Assembly: GCA_019637915.1 (NCBI GenBank)
Contig: JAHBUV010000001.1
Span: 2,450,565 to 2,514,564, forward strand
Reading direction: 5' to 3'
Source: Pseudobdellovibrionaceae bacterium
GTDB taxonomy: Bacteria > Bdellovibrionota > Bdellovibrionia > Bdellovibrionales > Bdellovibrionaceae
Length of the DNA stretch: 64,000 nt
The position numbers and the translations under genes are program-made. The notes below the pieces were generated by a model. That model ran no database searches and had not been told where the DNA came from. It saw only the letters and a list, made by a program, of their open reading frames with translations. Below are positions 6,396-17,178 of this stretch, piece after piece; within the stretch, counting starts at the first letter, position 1; every line of letters begins with the position of its first letter.

Positions 6396-7646
6396 TCAGG
6401 GAAGAACGGCCAGGCGCGGACGGATTTTTTGCAGCAGCAGATTCCAGCGCTGCTGGAATTCGAGGAAGCCCTGATGGGCGCGGTCCAATTGCTCCGTCGA
6501 GGGAAAGGGCATCTTCCTGACGGTTTCACTGAGCTCATCGCAGATCCGGTCGATGGCGAGGATCTGCTCCCGGGCGGCGGCGCCGAGGTCCACGCCGTCG
6601 GTGGGATTGGCGAACTCGCCCCAGTGGGCGGGCAACAGACGCAAGGGCGTCGGCCAGGCGCTGGGCGGGATCGGCACCTGCCACGGGGCGGGCCTGTCCT
6701 CGGGGATCTCCGCGAACCACTGGGCGCTGTGGTGCACGTCGCGCAGGATGTCCTCGCGCAGGAGGTCCAAGGCCTTGAGGAAGAACAAACGCTGGCCGGA
6801 GGTTTCGAAGTTGCGCATCTCAAAGGCCGTTTCGGGCTGGGCCTCGGACACTTTGAAAAACAAGGCGAAAGCGTCGGGGCCTTCCGCCACCAGGCAACCG
6901 AGCAGGCGCAGGGCCAGGCCCAACGGCGTGCCTTCGATGCCGAGCGCCCAGCGCATCCATTCGAAGTCATCCGGCTGCACGCGGTGCAGATCCTGCTGCG
7001 GGCGGGGCGCGGGTTGGCTGAGCTGGGCCGTGCCGCCGCTGCTGAAGGTCGGGCTGACCCGGGCCCAGATGAGGTCGGGCGTGGTCACCAGGTCCATTTC
7101 AAAGAGGCGCTTCACATCGGCGAAATCCGTCATGCTCCAGAGCGGCGCCAGCAGCTGCAGGTTGCGGGCGTGAAGGGAGGGCAGGCGGAAAAAGGGCTCC
7201 TTGATCAGCGAGCGGAGTTCATGGCGGGCTTCGAGCGGCAACTGGCCCAGGCCCAGGAACTCCAGCACGTCGTACAAATCGTGCAGGTTTTCCTGATCGT
7301 CGATGAACAGCACGTCCTCCGAAAGGATGAACTCCAGACAAAAGTCGCGGGTCCCCACGGGATCGCGGCGGGCGGCCTGCAGCAACAGATCGTGGTAATG
7401 GCTGTGGTCGACGGAAAAGAGATGGAAAAACAGCTCGCGCATTTTTCCCAGGAAAGCCCGCGTGTCGAGATCGAGGACCCGCTGCAGCAGCAGGCGGATC
7501 TCACGGGCGCTCTCCTGGGCGCCGGAGTCATCCTCGATGACCACGCCGTCCTCATCCACGGGCAGAATGGCGGCGTCTTGCAGCACACCAATGCGACTTA
7601 GCGCGTCATCCAGTGAGAGATGGGCGATCTCGAAACCCAGGTTCAT
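6396..7646 (-). CDS. Uncharacterised cytoplasmic protein
   Basis: 416 residues from ATG 7646 (MNLGFEIAHLSLDDALS); the frame is open further upstream but that part overlaps the protease gene. No signal peptide or transmembrane helix is visible. The sequence is rich in Leu, Asp and Glu, alpha-helical in character, with an acidic VDEDGVVIEDDSGAQ segment near the N-terminus. I do not recognise a family. It lies 10 bp after the trypsin-like protease stop, so both are probably in one transcript, protease first. Confidence 0.72.
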   Translation of the reverse strand: MNLGFEIAHLSLDDALSRIGVLQDAAILPVDEDGVVIEDDSGAQESAREIRLLLQRVLDLDTRAFLGKMRELFFHLFSVDHSHYHDLLLQAARRDPVGTRDFCLEFILSEDVLFIDDQENLHDLYDVLEFLGLGQLPLEARHELRSLIKEPFFRLPSLHARNLQLLAPLWSMTDFADVKRLFEMDLVTTPDLIWARVSPTFSSGGTAQLSQPAPRPQQDLHRVQPDDFEWMRWALGIEGTPLGLALRLLGCLVAEGPDAFALFFKVSEAQPETAFEMRNFETSGQRLFFLKALDLLREDILRDVHHSAQWFAEIPEDRPAPWQVPIPPSAWPTPLRLLPAHWGEFANPTDGVDLGAAAREQILAIDRICDELSETVRKMPFPSTEQLDRAHQGFLEFQQRWNLLLQKIRPRLAVLP

Positions 7647-7656
7647 CTCGCTTTCA

Positions 7657-8586
7657 CTACCGCGAAGGGGGGAGGGCGCCAAGCAAAAACGCCGGAAAGA
7701 CATGCTCGCCGGCGGCGGTGGGAACATCCGCCGGGGCCTCGCAATGTCGGGCGTTTTCGTCACAACGGTTGAGACGGCGGCAGAGCTGCCCTGGCGGCGT
7801 CCAGGTGCTGTCGGGATAGCCCCGCACCAGCAGACCCGTGACCTCGCCCGCTTCATTGAACACGGGCGAGCCGGAGTTGCCGGGGAAGGCATCGAGGTTC
7901 GCGCGGTCATAATTTTTCTCGAGATTCAGGACGCGGCCGGTGCTGAAACGCTGGGAACCGCCGAAGGGGTGGCCCACCATTGAAAGTTTGTCACCCACCT
8001 GAGGGCGGCGCGAGGCCCAGGTCAAAGGCGCGCGGTCGCGAACCGGCCTTTGCAAACGGATCAACGCGAAATCATCGCGGAAGTCGATGGCGCCGGTTTT
8101 GGCGTCCGTGACGGAATCATGGGCGGCCTCGATGACCTCGGCGCAATCATAAAAGCGTTCGGCTTCAAGACCGCTGGTCGCGGGCTGATCACCCGCGGCC
8201 TCTTGAGTGAAATCAAACAACCAGGTGAAATCCGAGCATTGCGGCGTGACCGTCCGGCGGGCCCGCCCGGAATTCAGCATGCAATGGCCGGCGGTGACCA
8301 GCAAGTCCGGCGCGATCAGGAAACCCGTGCAACTGACATAGAGGGATTGCTGCCGCGCCCAGGTTTCGTCCGCGCACAGGCCGATGTTGTCGGCCATGGT
8401 GTCCGTCATCAGATCGCGGCGGCCGTCGGGGCGTTCGGTGAGGAAGGCTTTCGGCACCAGGATGGCCACGGCGCGGGCTTTGTCGCGCCAGGGGGCCGGC
8501 GCCTCGGCGATCGGGCGTGCCCCGTTGGAACCGAAAATGTTGGCGGCGGCCAGGGACGCGATCAGCAAGGTTGAAACAAAGCCCAT
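7657..8586 (-). CDS. Secreted trypsin-like serine protease (S1 family)
   Basis: 309 residues with an N-terminal signal sequence (MGFVSTLLIASLAAANIFG). The catalytic triad is visible: His in VTAGHCM (about residue 100), Asp in DDFALIRLQRP (about 173) and Ser in FPGNSGSPVFN (about 236). CTGFLIAP before the His motif and VGHPFGG between Asp and Ser fit the V8-like/S1B glutamyl endopeptidase branch. Several Cys could form disulfides in the periplasm or outside the cell. No obvious Shine-Dalgarno before the ATG at 8586, so initiation may be weak or leader-poor. Confidence 0.88.
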   Translation of the reverse strand: MGFVSTLLIASLAAANIFGSNGARPIAEAPAPWRDKARAVAILVPKAFLTERPDGRRDLMTDTMADNIGLCADETWARQQSLYVSCTGFLIAPDLLVTAGHCMLNSGRARRTVTPQCSDFTWLFDFTQEAAGDQPATSGLEAERFYDCAEVIEAAHDSVTDAKTGAIDFRDDFALIRLQRPVRDRAPLTWASRRPQVGDKLSMVGHPFGGSQRFSTGRVLNLEKNYDRANLDAFPGNSGSPVFNEAGEVTGLLVRGYPDSTWTPPGQLCRRLNRCDENARHCEAPADVPTAAGEHVFPAFLLGALPPSR

Positions 8587-8615
8587 GGGCCGACTTTAAC
8601 AGGGCCCGGCCTTTT

Positions 8616-9341
8616 TCAGAGAGTCAAAATCAGCACGATGAAAAACCCACAAGCCAGGCGCCACCAAAGGGCGCTGTGGTCCGTGCCCTCGCGGAAACGG
8701 TGCCAGAGCTCGCGGCTGGTGACGATGAGCATGGCCCCGCCCGCGAAGCCCAGGAGGCGCGGCAGGATGCCGTCGACCACGCCCACCAGAAGACCGCCGA
8801 TGACGCCGCCGCTGATCTCCACCAGGCCGGAGGCGAACCCGCCGAGGGCGGCTTTGCGCCGGCTCGCCCCGAGAGCGTGAAAGGCGAGGGCCGTCGTGTA
8901 ACCTTCCGGCAGGTTCTGCAAAGCGATGGCGCCGATCATCGGCAAGGATTGGTGCAGGCTCGTGCCGGCCAGGGCGGCGCCGGGCGCGATGCCCTCGGGC
9001 AGGTTGTGCAGCATCATGGCGGCGATGAACAGGCTCGCCCGCGAGTCGTTGGCCGACAGGTGCGGCGAGCGCACCAGGATTCGCTCCAGGACCAGGATGA
9101 AGACCACGCCGAAAACCACGGCGAGCAGGGTCAGGTCGACGCGGGGTTCTTGCAGGGCGGGCAGGAGCAAAGAGAAAATCGAGGCCGCGAGCATCATGCC
9201 GAGGGCGAATTCGAAGGAAATGAAGCGCTCGACTTTCTGGCCGGCGCGCGTGGGCAGCAGGAAAAGCAGGGTGCCGAGACAGGTGGCCAGTCCCGAGGAA
9301 AGCCCGCCGATCAGGCCATCGATCAAAGCCGTGAAATTCAA
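8616..9341 (-). CDS. ZIP family divalent metal transporter
   Basis: 241 residues from a TTG at 9341, chosen because AAAGGAG is eight bases before it; the only upstream ATG (9482) has no such site and adds a hydrophilic stretch. Seven or eight hydrophobic helices are visible. Helices 4 and 5 carry the ZIP metal-site motifs MMLHNLPEGIAPG and IALQNLPEGYTTAL. Members move zinc, iron or manganese into the cytoplasm; which metal cannot be read here. An in-helix Glu in SGLVEISGG is also typical. Confidence 0.88.
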   Translation of the reverse strand: MNFTALIDGLIGGLSSGLATCLGTLLFLLPTRAGQKVERFISFEFALGMMLAASIFSLLLPALQEPRVDLTLLAVVFGVVFILVLERILVRSPHLSANDSRASLFIAAMMLHNLPEGIAPGAALAGTSLHQSLPMIGAIALQNLPEGYTTALAFHALGASRRKAALGGFASGLVEISGGVIGGLLVGVVDGILPRLLGFAGGAMLIVTSRELWHRFREGTDHSALWWRLACGFFIVLILTL

Positions 9342-9577
9342 GGCCTCTGCTCCTTTCGGCGGCGCGGGTCCGAGCGCAACATAAGAACTCCCGGCCGGGC
9401 TTCCGGCGTGTGGTGCCCAGTTTACGGAGAAAGCGCTGAAGATCCAATCAGGAAGTGTTCCTGGAAGCGACCTGAACGACAAAAGACGCTTTGTTGAGGG
9501 AGACTCGCCGCGATGTTCGGGAAAAAATCCTTTTTCCGCGCGCGGGCATGGGCCTAAGATCCCGCCAGGAGGTTGGT

Positions 9578-10135
9578 ATGATCAAGAAACATTTGGCCGT
9601 GTTGTCCGTGACGGTTCTGGCGCCGCTTTTTTCCGGGGCTTCGATTCTGCCCAACGACGTGAATCTTTGCGAAAAGCGCGAGTGCACGGAACAGATGCTC
9701 GGCATCCAGAAGGACTTCGACGAAAACAAACACTTCGCCATCGCCGAGGGCGATGTCGGTCTTTACAGCGGCGCCTGCTACCACCTGGCCCATGGCGTGG
9801 ACCCGAAGCAGGAGCACCACGGCCTCGCCCTCTTCGAGACGGGCGATCACAACGTCATCAATTACCAGGGCCTGTTTTCTTTCTTCGCGACCTCGAACCC
9901 CTACGCCGGCATGGACGTGGCGGCGGCGCGCGCCCGTCTGACCTCCTACGGCAGCACGCCTTATCCCGTGATGCTGGAGCCGGGCCAGGGCCACGTGGTG
10001 ATCAGCTACGGTGACGACGGGAAAATCGATTACTGGTTCCACAGCACCGACGACGGCAGCAAGCTTTTCCTGCTGTCGCGCTGGGAAGTGAAGGGCGCTC
10101 AGCAAACGAGCTTTTGCCGCTTCGAGAAACATTGA
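9578..10135 (+). CDS. Secreted four-cysteine protein, paralogue of the gene at 16194-16721
   Basis: 185 residues. ATG 9578 is chosen because AGGAGG (9567-9572) precedes it and a signal peptide (MIKKHLAVLSVTVLAPLFSGAS) follows; longer in-frame starts lack both. The mature part has LCEKRECTEQ, GLYSGACYHLAHG, SFFATSNPYAGMD, YWFHSTDDGSKLFLLSRWEV and a final SFCRFEKH. All four Cys and most aromatic and Gly residues recur in the paralogue, so it is a folded, disulfide-bonded periplasmic or exported domain. I do not recognise the family. Confidence 0.78.
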   Translation: MIKKHLAVLSVTVLAPLFSGASILPNDVNLCEKRECTEQMLGIQKDFDENKHFAIAEGDVGLYSGACYHLAHGVDPKQEHHGLALFETGDHNVINYQGLFSFFATSNPYAGMDVAAARARLTSYGSTPYPVMLEPGQGHVVISYGDDGKIDYWFHSTDDGSKLFLLSRWEVKGAQQTSFCRFEKH

Positions 10136-10178
10136 TCATCGCGAAGATTCGTTTTGATTTCATCTAGATAACTTCAAG

Positions 10179-10213
10179 CGCGGCCCGGAAGAGTGAGTAA
10201 GTCTCCGGGCTGC
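10179..10213 (+). repeat. Hairpin in the leader of the hybrid kinase gene
   Basis: CGCGGCCCGGA at 10179-10189 pairs with TCCGGGCTGCG at 10203-10213 (11 bp, one G-U) around a 13-base loop. No T run follows, so it is not an intrinsic terminator. It ends 28 bases before the kinase ATG and could affect leader stability or translation. Confidence 0.5.
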
Positions 10214-10240
10214 GATAGGAAATGAACCATAAGGTGGCCT

Positions 10241-12787
<2,547 letters not shown>

Positions 12788-12924
12788 AGAGGCCTTTGGA
12801 AAAAACTCAAATCCAGCGACGAAAATGGGCCCTGGGGCCCCGCGATCCCCGCGCGGGAGCGAGGGAAAGCGCCTTTCGGCCGTGGTCCGCTTTTTGTAAT
12901 GCCTGGCCATCACGGAGGCCCTGC

Positions 12925-13326
12925 ATGAAAAAACCGGCGATTCTGATCAGCGTGTTGTTGGGCTTCCTGCCCTGGGCCGAAGCCTCCCGGGCGAAGCTGC
13001 GGGATTTTGCCGGCGGCGCGATGGTCTGCTACGGCGAATTCAACACCAAAGAGGTCTACCTGAAATTCCCCGCCCCCCTGAAGAAGGACAAGTCCCTGCC
13101 GACGACTTTCGGCATTTACAGCCCCATGAAAAAAGGCTTCGTGGACGTTCGCAAGGATCTGCAGTCGAAGATCAATCCCGCCGGCCGCGTGATCGTGTCT
13201 GAAACCCGCGGCACCCGGGTCATCGGCGCCCTCACGCCCATGGATGAAAAAAACTGGCAGTACAATGCCTCGGGCCAGGTGTGGAATTGCCGTCTGAACC
13301 TCCCCCGCAAAAACTCCCGCCGTTGA
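12925..13326 (+). CDS. Small secreted protein, unknown function
   Basis: 133 residues from ATG 12925 with GGAGG seven bases before. A signal peptide (MKKPAILISVLLGFLPWAEA) precedes a mature region with two Cys (MVCYGEF near the start, VWNCRLN near the end) that could form one disulfide. The C-terminus is basic (LPRKNSRR). It sits 50 bp before the beta-barrel gene on the same strand. No family recognised. Confidence 0.68.
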   Translation: MKKPAILISVLLGFLPWAEASRAKLRDFAGGAMVCYGEFNTKEVYLKFPAPLKKDKSLPTTFGIYSPMKKGFVDVRKDLQSKINPAGRVIVSETRGTRVIGALTPMDEKNWQYNASGQVWNCRLNLPRKNSRR

Positions 13327-13376
13327 ACGGCGCCGGGATTGCGTGCCGCCGCCGGTCCTGCTAACACAGGACCTTC

Positions 13377-14633
13377 ATGCGCCGGTTTTTCCCCCTCCTG
13401 ATCTGCCTGTCGATCGTCGTTCCCGCCCGGGCGGAAGTGCCCGGCCTGGAAAGCCGTTTGCAACAGGACGCCAACGCCCTCAACCGCCGTTTGCAGCCCT
13501 GGCAGATGAGGGCACGCAACATCCAGCACCGTTTGGATGAGCTCTACGGCCTGGAAAACCCCACGTTCCTGCTTCATCAGAGCGCGGATTTCTCCTTGTC
13601 CCTTTCGCCGTCGGTTTCTTACCGGCAAAAAGCCGCCAGCCCTTTTTCCGTGCGCACGGCGGTGGAGAACGACCTCAGCAAGCAGCGCTATTTCGACCAG
13701 CCTTCGTTCGCCGGCCGGATCCCGCCCCGCATCCAGGAGTTGGAGTGGGGGGCGGAAAGCGTTCTGCAGACGGAGTGGCCGAACCGGCCCTTCCTGCGGG
13801 TGACCGCGATCCGCATCGAGGCCCGTAAACGCCTGACGGATCCCAACCTCGACCACGAGACCTCCTTCCGCGGCGATTACTCCAACCAGGAGATCGCCGC
13901 CGGCAACGAGGTGGCCTTGTCCCCGGAGATGTCTTTGCGGACGGAGCTCGTGCGCGGCGTTCGCCGCGACCGCTTCTTTGATCCCGATGAAGTCCAGCCC
14001 GGCGCCGATCAGAAGATCGAAGACTGGAGCTTCAATCCCGATTTCACCTGGAAAAAAACCTGGGGGGTTTTTCACATCCTCCCCAATCTCGGCGTGACCA
14101 GGCGGTTGGATGATTCGCCGGGCGTGACGACGGGCAATCATCAGACGCTGGGTTTTCAGTGGGACATGACGGCGCGGGACGAGGATCCCGTGGCGCGGAT
14201 TTACGAACTGGGCGTTCACCGCGTCGAGAACCTGGCGCCCGCGCAGCCTTCGGCGATCACGGTGCAGCCCTACGTGTCCGGGCACTGGAAAGGACTGGCG
14301 CGCGGGAAAATGGACGCCAGCGCCGGCTATCAGATCCTGCTGCAGCGCCAGCCCGATGATTCACTCAGGAACTCGCAGCAGATCACCCTGGTGCCGAAGT
14401 ATCTGCTGTTCTCCGCGCGGAGTTGGGAAAACTGGCGGGAGGTGGCCATCAGCGCCCCGATGCGCGGCACCTGGGGGGCGCTGTCGGACCATCATCTCAA
14501 TCTGGGTCTTGGTTTCGAGGGGACTTGGGATTCACACGGCGTGCGGCTGAAACCCACCGCGACTCTCGAATATGATCACGGGGATCAGAGCCGCGGCGAT
14601 GATTGGGGCTTCCACGTGGGCGTGGGGTTCTAA
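13377..14633 (+). CDS. Outer-membrane beta-barrel-like protein
   Basis: 418 residues with a signal peptide (MRRFFPLLICLSIVVPARA). A helical stretch (residues 20-55, ESRLQQDANALNRRLQ) is followed by many alternating strands and a C-terminal Phe (DWGFHVGVGF), the outer-membrane insertion signal. AGGA lies six bases before the ATG. Specific function is not clear; the strand count is not determined here. Its stop overlaps the stop of the convergent glucoamylase-like gene by three bases. Confidence 0.75.
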   Translation: MRRFFPLLICLSIVVPARAEVPGLESRLQQDANALNRRLQPWQMRARNIQHRLDELYGLENPTFLLHQSADFSLSLSPSVSYRQKAASPFSVRTAVENDLSKQRYFDQPSFAGRIPPRIQELEWGAESVLQTEWPNRPFLRVTAIRIEARKRLTDPNLDHETSFRGDYSNQEIAAGNEVALSPEMSLRTELVRGVRRDRFFDPDEVQPGADQKIEDWSFNPDFTWKKTWGVFHILPNLGVTRRLDDSPGVTTGNHQTLGFQWDMTARDEDPVARIYELGVHRVENLAPAQPSAITVQPYVSGHWKGLARGKMDASAGYQILLQRQPDDSLRNSQQITLVPKYLLFSARSWENWREVAISAPMRGTWGALSDHHLNLGLGFEGTWDSHGVRLKPTATLEYDHGDQSRGDDWGFHVGVGF

Positions 14634-15946
14634 CGAAGGGCTTTCAGCAACGGGGATTTCGAGGCGGCCACCGGCGTCGAGTTGACCGTGCTGCTCTCGC
14701 GGGCGACGTTCATCGCCTTCTGGATTTCCGGCAGCTTCATGAAGCCTTTCCAGATCGACGTGTCTTCGCGCAGATTGGCCAGGGCCATGTAGGCCGGACC
14801 CACCGTGATGCCGAGGACGTAAGGCGAGAACCACTTCTCATCGAGGTTGAGGCTGTCGATGAAGCCGTACTTGCCCCACAGCGAGGAGCGATGGGAGCTG
14901 TTCAGCCAGCGTTGCGCATCGGACAGGATCTCGTTGGGCATGTACATGGCGGAGCCGAGGGCGCAGCCGATGCACACCGTGCCGTTGTAGCGCAGGAGCG
15001 TGGCGACCGAGTAACCGTTCGGGGCTTCGCCGGCGCTGAAGCCCCAGAAACCCTCGCGCAGGGTTTTGAAGCGGCGGTCGCGGCGGGCCACATCGCGGTT
15101 CAGGCGGGTGGCGATGATGCCGTTGTCGTAGTAGCTGCGGAAACCGTCCTGGAAATTGCGGAAGTCCACGAAGACCTGGGAATACTGGTGAACGAACAGG
15201 GCCTCTTCGAGCCCCATCATGCTTTCGGAGCGGTGGGGCAGGGACATCACGTCGCGCTCGAAGGCGAGCCAGGCTTCCTTCGGCAGGGGATTGGTCGGGT
15301 GGCCCAGACCGAGGAGGATGAGCAGCATCTGCTCGGCGTACATGTCCCACTGGCTGATCGTGTAACCGCGGCCTTCGTTGTAGGCCATCGACAGGGAACG
15401 CTTCCACGGCTTGCTCCCGCCGTCGGTCATCGAATCCCAGAAGTCGGCGTCGCGATAGAGTTCGTAGGCGACGTCTTCGATCTCGGTGCCCGGGAAGATG
15501 GCGGCGGCGTACAACGCCCCACCCAGGAAGAGGGCGGTGTCGATGGTCGAGTACTCGCTTTGATAGCGGCGCTCGCCGGTTTCCCAGTCGTAGAAATGCA
15601 GGAACCAGCCTTTGCGGCGGCCCACGTGATCGCGGGCGAATTTCAAACCGCGCAGGATTTTATCCTGGGCGACGACCGCGGGAACCAGACCACGTTGGGA
15701 GGCGTTGGCCAGAACGGCCATGCCGAAACCGGTGGAGGCGATGGAAGCGACGCGATCACTGTCACCGATGGCGACGAAGTTCGGGGCCTTGTCCAGAACC
15801 TGTCCGGTGATGGGATGAGTGGCATCGAGGAAATACCGGACGGCCCGCTTTTCCATTTCCAATCGTAAAGACGACGGTGTCTCCGCTTGTCCAAAGACGT
15901 TGAACGACACCAACAGACCTAGGCTGAGAATAAAAAGCTTTCTCAC
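14630..15946 (-). CDS. Secreted glucoamylase-like (alpha/alpha)6-barrel protein
   Basis: 438 residues, GTG start at 15946, with a signal peptide (VRKLFILSLGLLVSFNVFG). The pattern ASTGFGMAVLANASQRG, GWFLHFYDWETGERR, STIDTALFLGGALYAA and GFSAGEAPNGYSVATLL matches the glycoamylase-like domain also found in cyclic beta-1,2-glucan synthases. Such domains are alpha/alpha toroids acting on glucans; the substrate here is not known. The acidic residues in YDWETGE and EYSTIDTA are candidate catalytic or binding positions. Export suggests it processes an envelope or external polysaccharide. Confidence 0.8.
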   Translation of the reverse strand: MRKLFILSLGLLVSFNVFGQAETPSSLRLEMEKRAVRYFLDATHPITGQVLDKAPNFVAIGDSDRVASIASTGFGMAVLANASQRGLVPAVVAQDKILRGLKFARDHVGRRKGWFLHFYDWETGERRYQSEYSTIDTALFLGGALYAAAIFPGTEIEDVAYELYRDADFWDSMTDGGSKPWKRSLSMAYNEGRGYTISQWDMYAEQMLLILLGLGHPTNPLPKEAWLAFERDVMSLPHRSESMMGLEEALFVHQYSQVFVDFRNFQDGFRSYYDNGIIATRLNRDVARRDRRFKTLREGFWGFSAGEAPNGYSVATLLRYNGTVCIGCALGSAMYMPNEILSDAQRWLNSSHRSSLWGKYGFIDSLNLDEKWFSPYVLGITVGPAYMALANLREDTSIWKGFMKLPEIQKAMNVARESSTVNSTPVAASKSPLLKALR

Positions 15947-16087
15947 GGAGATCCCCCTCGCAGATTTGTGCTTTTATTCAACTCTTTGTGTCAGGGTTTG
16001 GTCAAATAAAATGAAGATTTCGGGACAAAAGACGAAGAGCGGCGCGGACTTATGCTCGATGACAACGGCGGATTTCTTCGTTTTTGA

Positions 16088-16171
16088 TGGTACCCGGGAC
16101 AGGACTTGAACCTGCACGCCTTGCGACATTGGCTTCTAAGACCAACGTGTCTACCATTCCACCACCCGGGC
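16088..16171 (-). tRNA. tRNA-Leu (anticodon UAG)
   Basis: Complete 84-nt type II cloverleaf on the minus strand: acceptor GCCCGGG with CCCGGGT, D arm TGGTGGAATGGTAGACA, anticodon stem TTGGT/GCCAA with loop CTTAGAA (anticodon TAG), a long variable arm (TGTCGCAAGGCG), T arm GGTTCAAGTCC, discriminator A and encoded CCA. Confidence 0.96.
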
Positions 16172-16193
16172 GACAAAAAGAACCTGAGCCTTT

Positions 16194-16721
16194 TCAGTGA
16201 CGGGTCAGGCGGCACCAGCTGGTCATCGCGCCGGAGTCCAGTCTCCAGGCCGACAGCAGATACAGGGTGTCGCCGTTCGTGCGCAGCCAGTACTCGATGG
16301 TGCCTGGACGCGAGCGCAACATCACATAAGCCTGGTCCGGCTGCAACTCCATCGGATGATGACCGGACCCGCCGCGGTCCAGGACCTTCTGGGCCGCCTC
16401 ATAATCCAGACCGAGGAAAGGATTCGGGCGCGCGAAAAAATTCAGCAACGCCCGGAAATTCGCGCCCGTCGTGTCGTTGGGCTCGAGCAAAACGAGGGTG
16501 AAGTGCTCCACCTCGGGATCGAAGCCGCGCAGGCTGTGATAGCAGGAGCCGCTGTAAACCCCGCCGACGGCCTCCTTGGAGAAACCGGGATGGGAGTCGA
16601 ATTCCGCCTGGATGATTTTTTGGTTCCGCGTGCAGTCGGCCTCGTTGCAGAGGTCGCGAGCCAAAACCGGGGAGGTCGAGACGAAGAAAGCGGTGAACAG
16701 AAAAACGGATTTCCAACCCAT
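16194..16721 (-). CDS. Secreted four-cysteine protein, paralogue of the gene at 9578-10135
   Basis: 175 residues from ATG 16721, behind GAGGAGG; the upstream ATG at 16781 lacks a ribosome-binding site. Signal peptide MGWKSVFLFTAFFVSTSPVLA. Mature sequence aligns along its whole length with the 9578 gene product: LCNEADCTRNQ, GVYSGSCYHSLRGFDPEVEH, NFFARPNPFLGLDYEAA, PMELQPDQAYVM, IEYWLRTNGDTLYLLSAWRL and a final SWCRLTRH. The four Cys are conserved in both. It follows gcvH by 56 bp on the same strand, so it may be read from the gcvTH transcript, although a link to glycine cleavage is doubtful. Confidence 0.78.
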   Translation of the reverse strand: MGWKSVFLFTAFFVSTSPVLARDLCNEADCTRNQKIIQAEFDSHPGFSKEAVGGVYSGSCYHSLRGFDPEVEHFTLVLLEPNDTTGANFRALLNFFARPNPFLGLDYEAAQKVLDRGGSGHHPMELQPDQAYVMLRSRPGTIEYWLRTNGDTLYLLSAWRLDSGAMTSWCRLTRH

Positions 16722-16777
16722 GGGATCCTCCTCACGCGGTTGAAAACGGGCGCCGGTCGATCCGGCGCCTTTCATGA

Positions 16778-17167
16778 TCAACCTTGGATCAGCTTCTTAT
16801 AATCCGGGGCGCGCATCAAGTTGGCGAGCTCTTTTTCGCTGTCCATTTCGATGCGGATCAGCCAACCGTCGTTGACCGGGTCGTCGTTCAGGACGGAGGG
16901 GTTGTCGGTGAGGCCGTTGTTCACCTCGATGACCGTGCCGGACACCGGGGCGTACAGATCGCTGACGGCTTTCACGCTCTCGATGACGCCGAAGGTTTGA
17001 CCTTGCGTGACCTTCTGGCCTTCTTCCGGCAGCTCAACATAAACGATTTCGCCCAAAGAATCCTGAGCGTACTCGGTGATGCCGATGGTGACGATGTTCT
17101 CGTCGACCTGGGCCCACTCGTGTTCCTTCGTGTAGTAGTAATCTTCGGGGATGTGATAGTTGGGCAT
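16778..17167 (-). CDS. gcvH: Glycine cleavage system H protein
   Basis: 129 residues from ATG 17167 with AGGAGA upstream, the normal H-protein length. The lipoylated lysine is in FGVIESVKAVSDLYAPVSG. H protein carries the aminomethyl group from P protein to T protein and is reoxidised by L protein (dihydrolipoyl dehydrogenase). It starts 11 bases after the gcvT stop, so the two are one operon. Confidence 0.97.
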   Translation of the reverse strand: MPNYHIPEDYYYTKEHEWAQVDENIVTIGITEYAQDSLGEIVYVELPEEGQKVTQGQTFGVIESVKAVSDLYAPVSGTVIEVNNGLTDNPSVLNDDPVNDGWLIRIEMDSEKELANLMRAPDYKKLIQG

Positions 17168-17178
17168 GAGGTCTCCTG

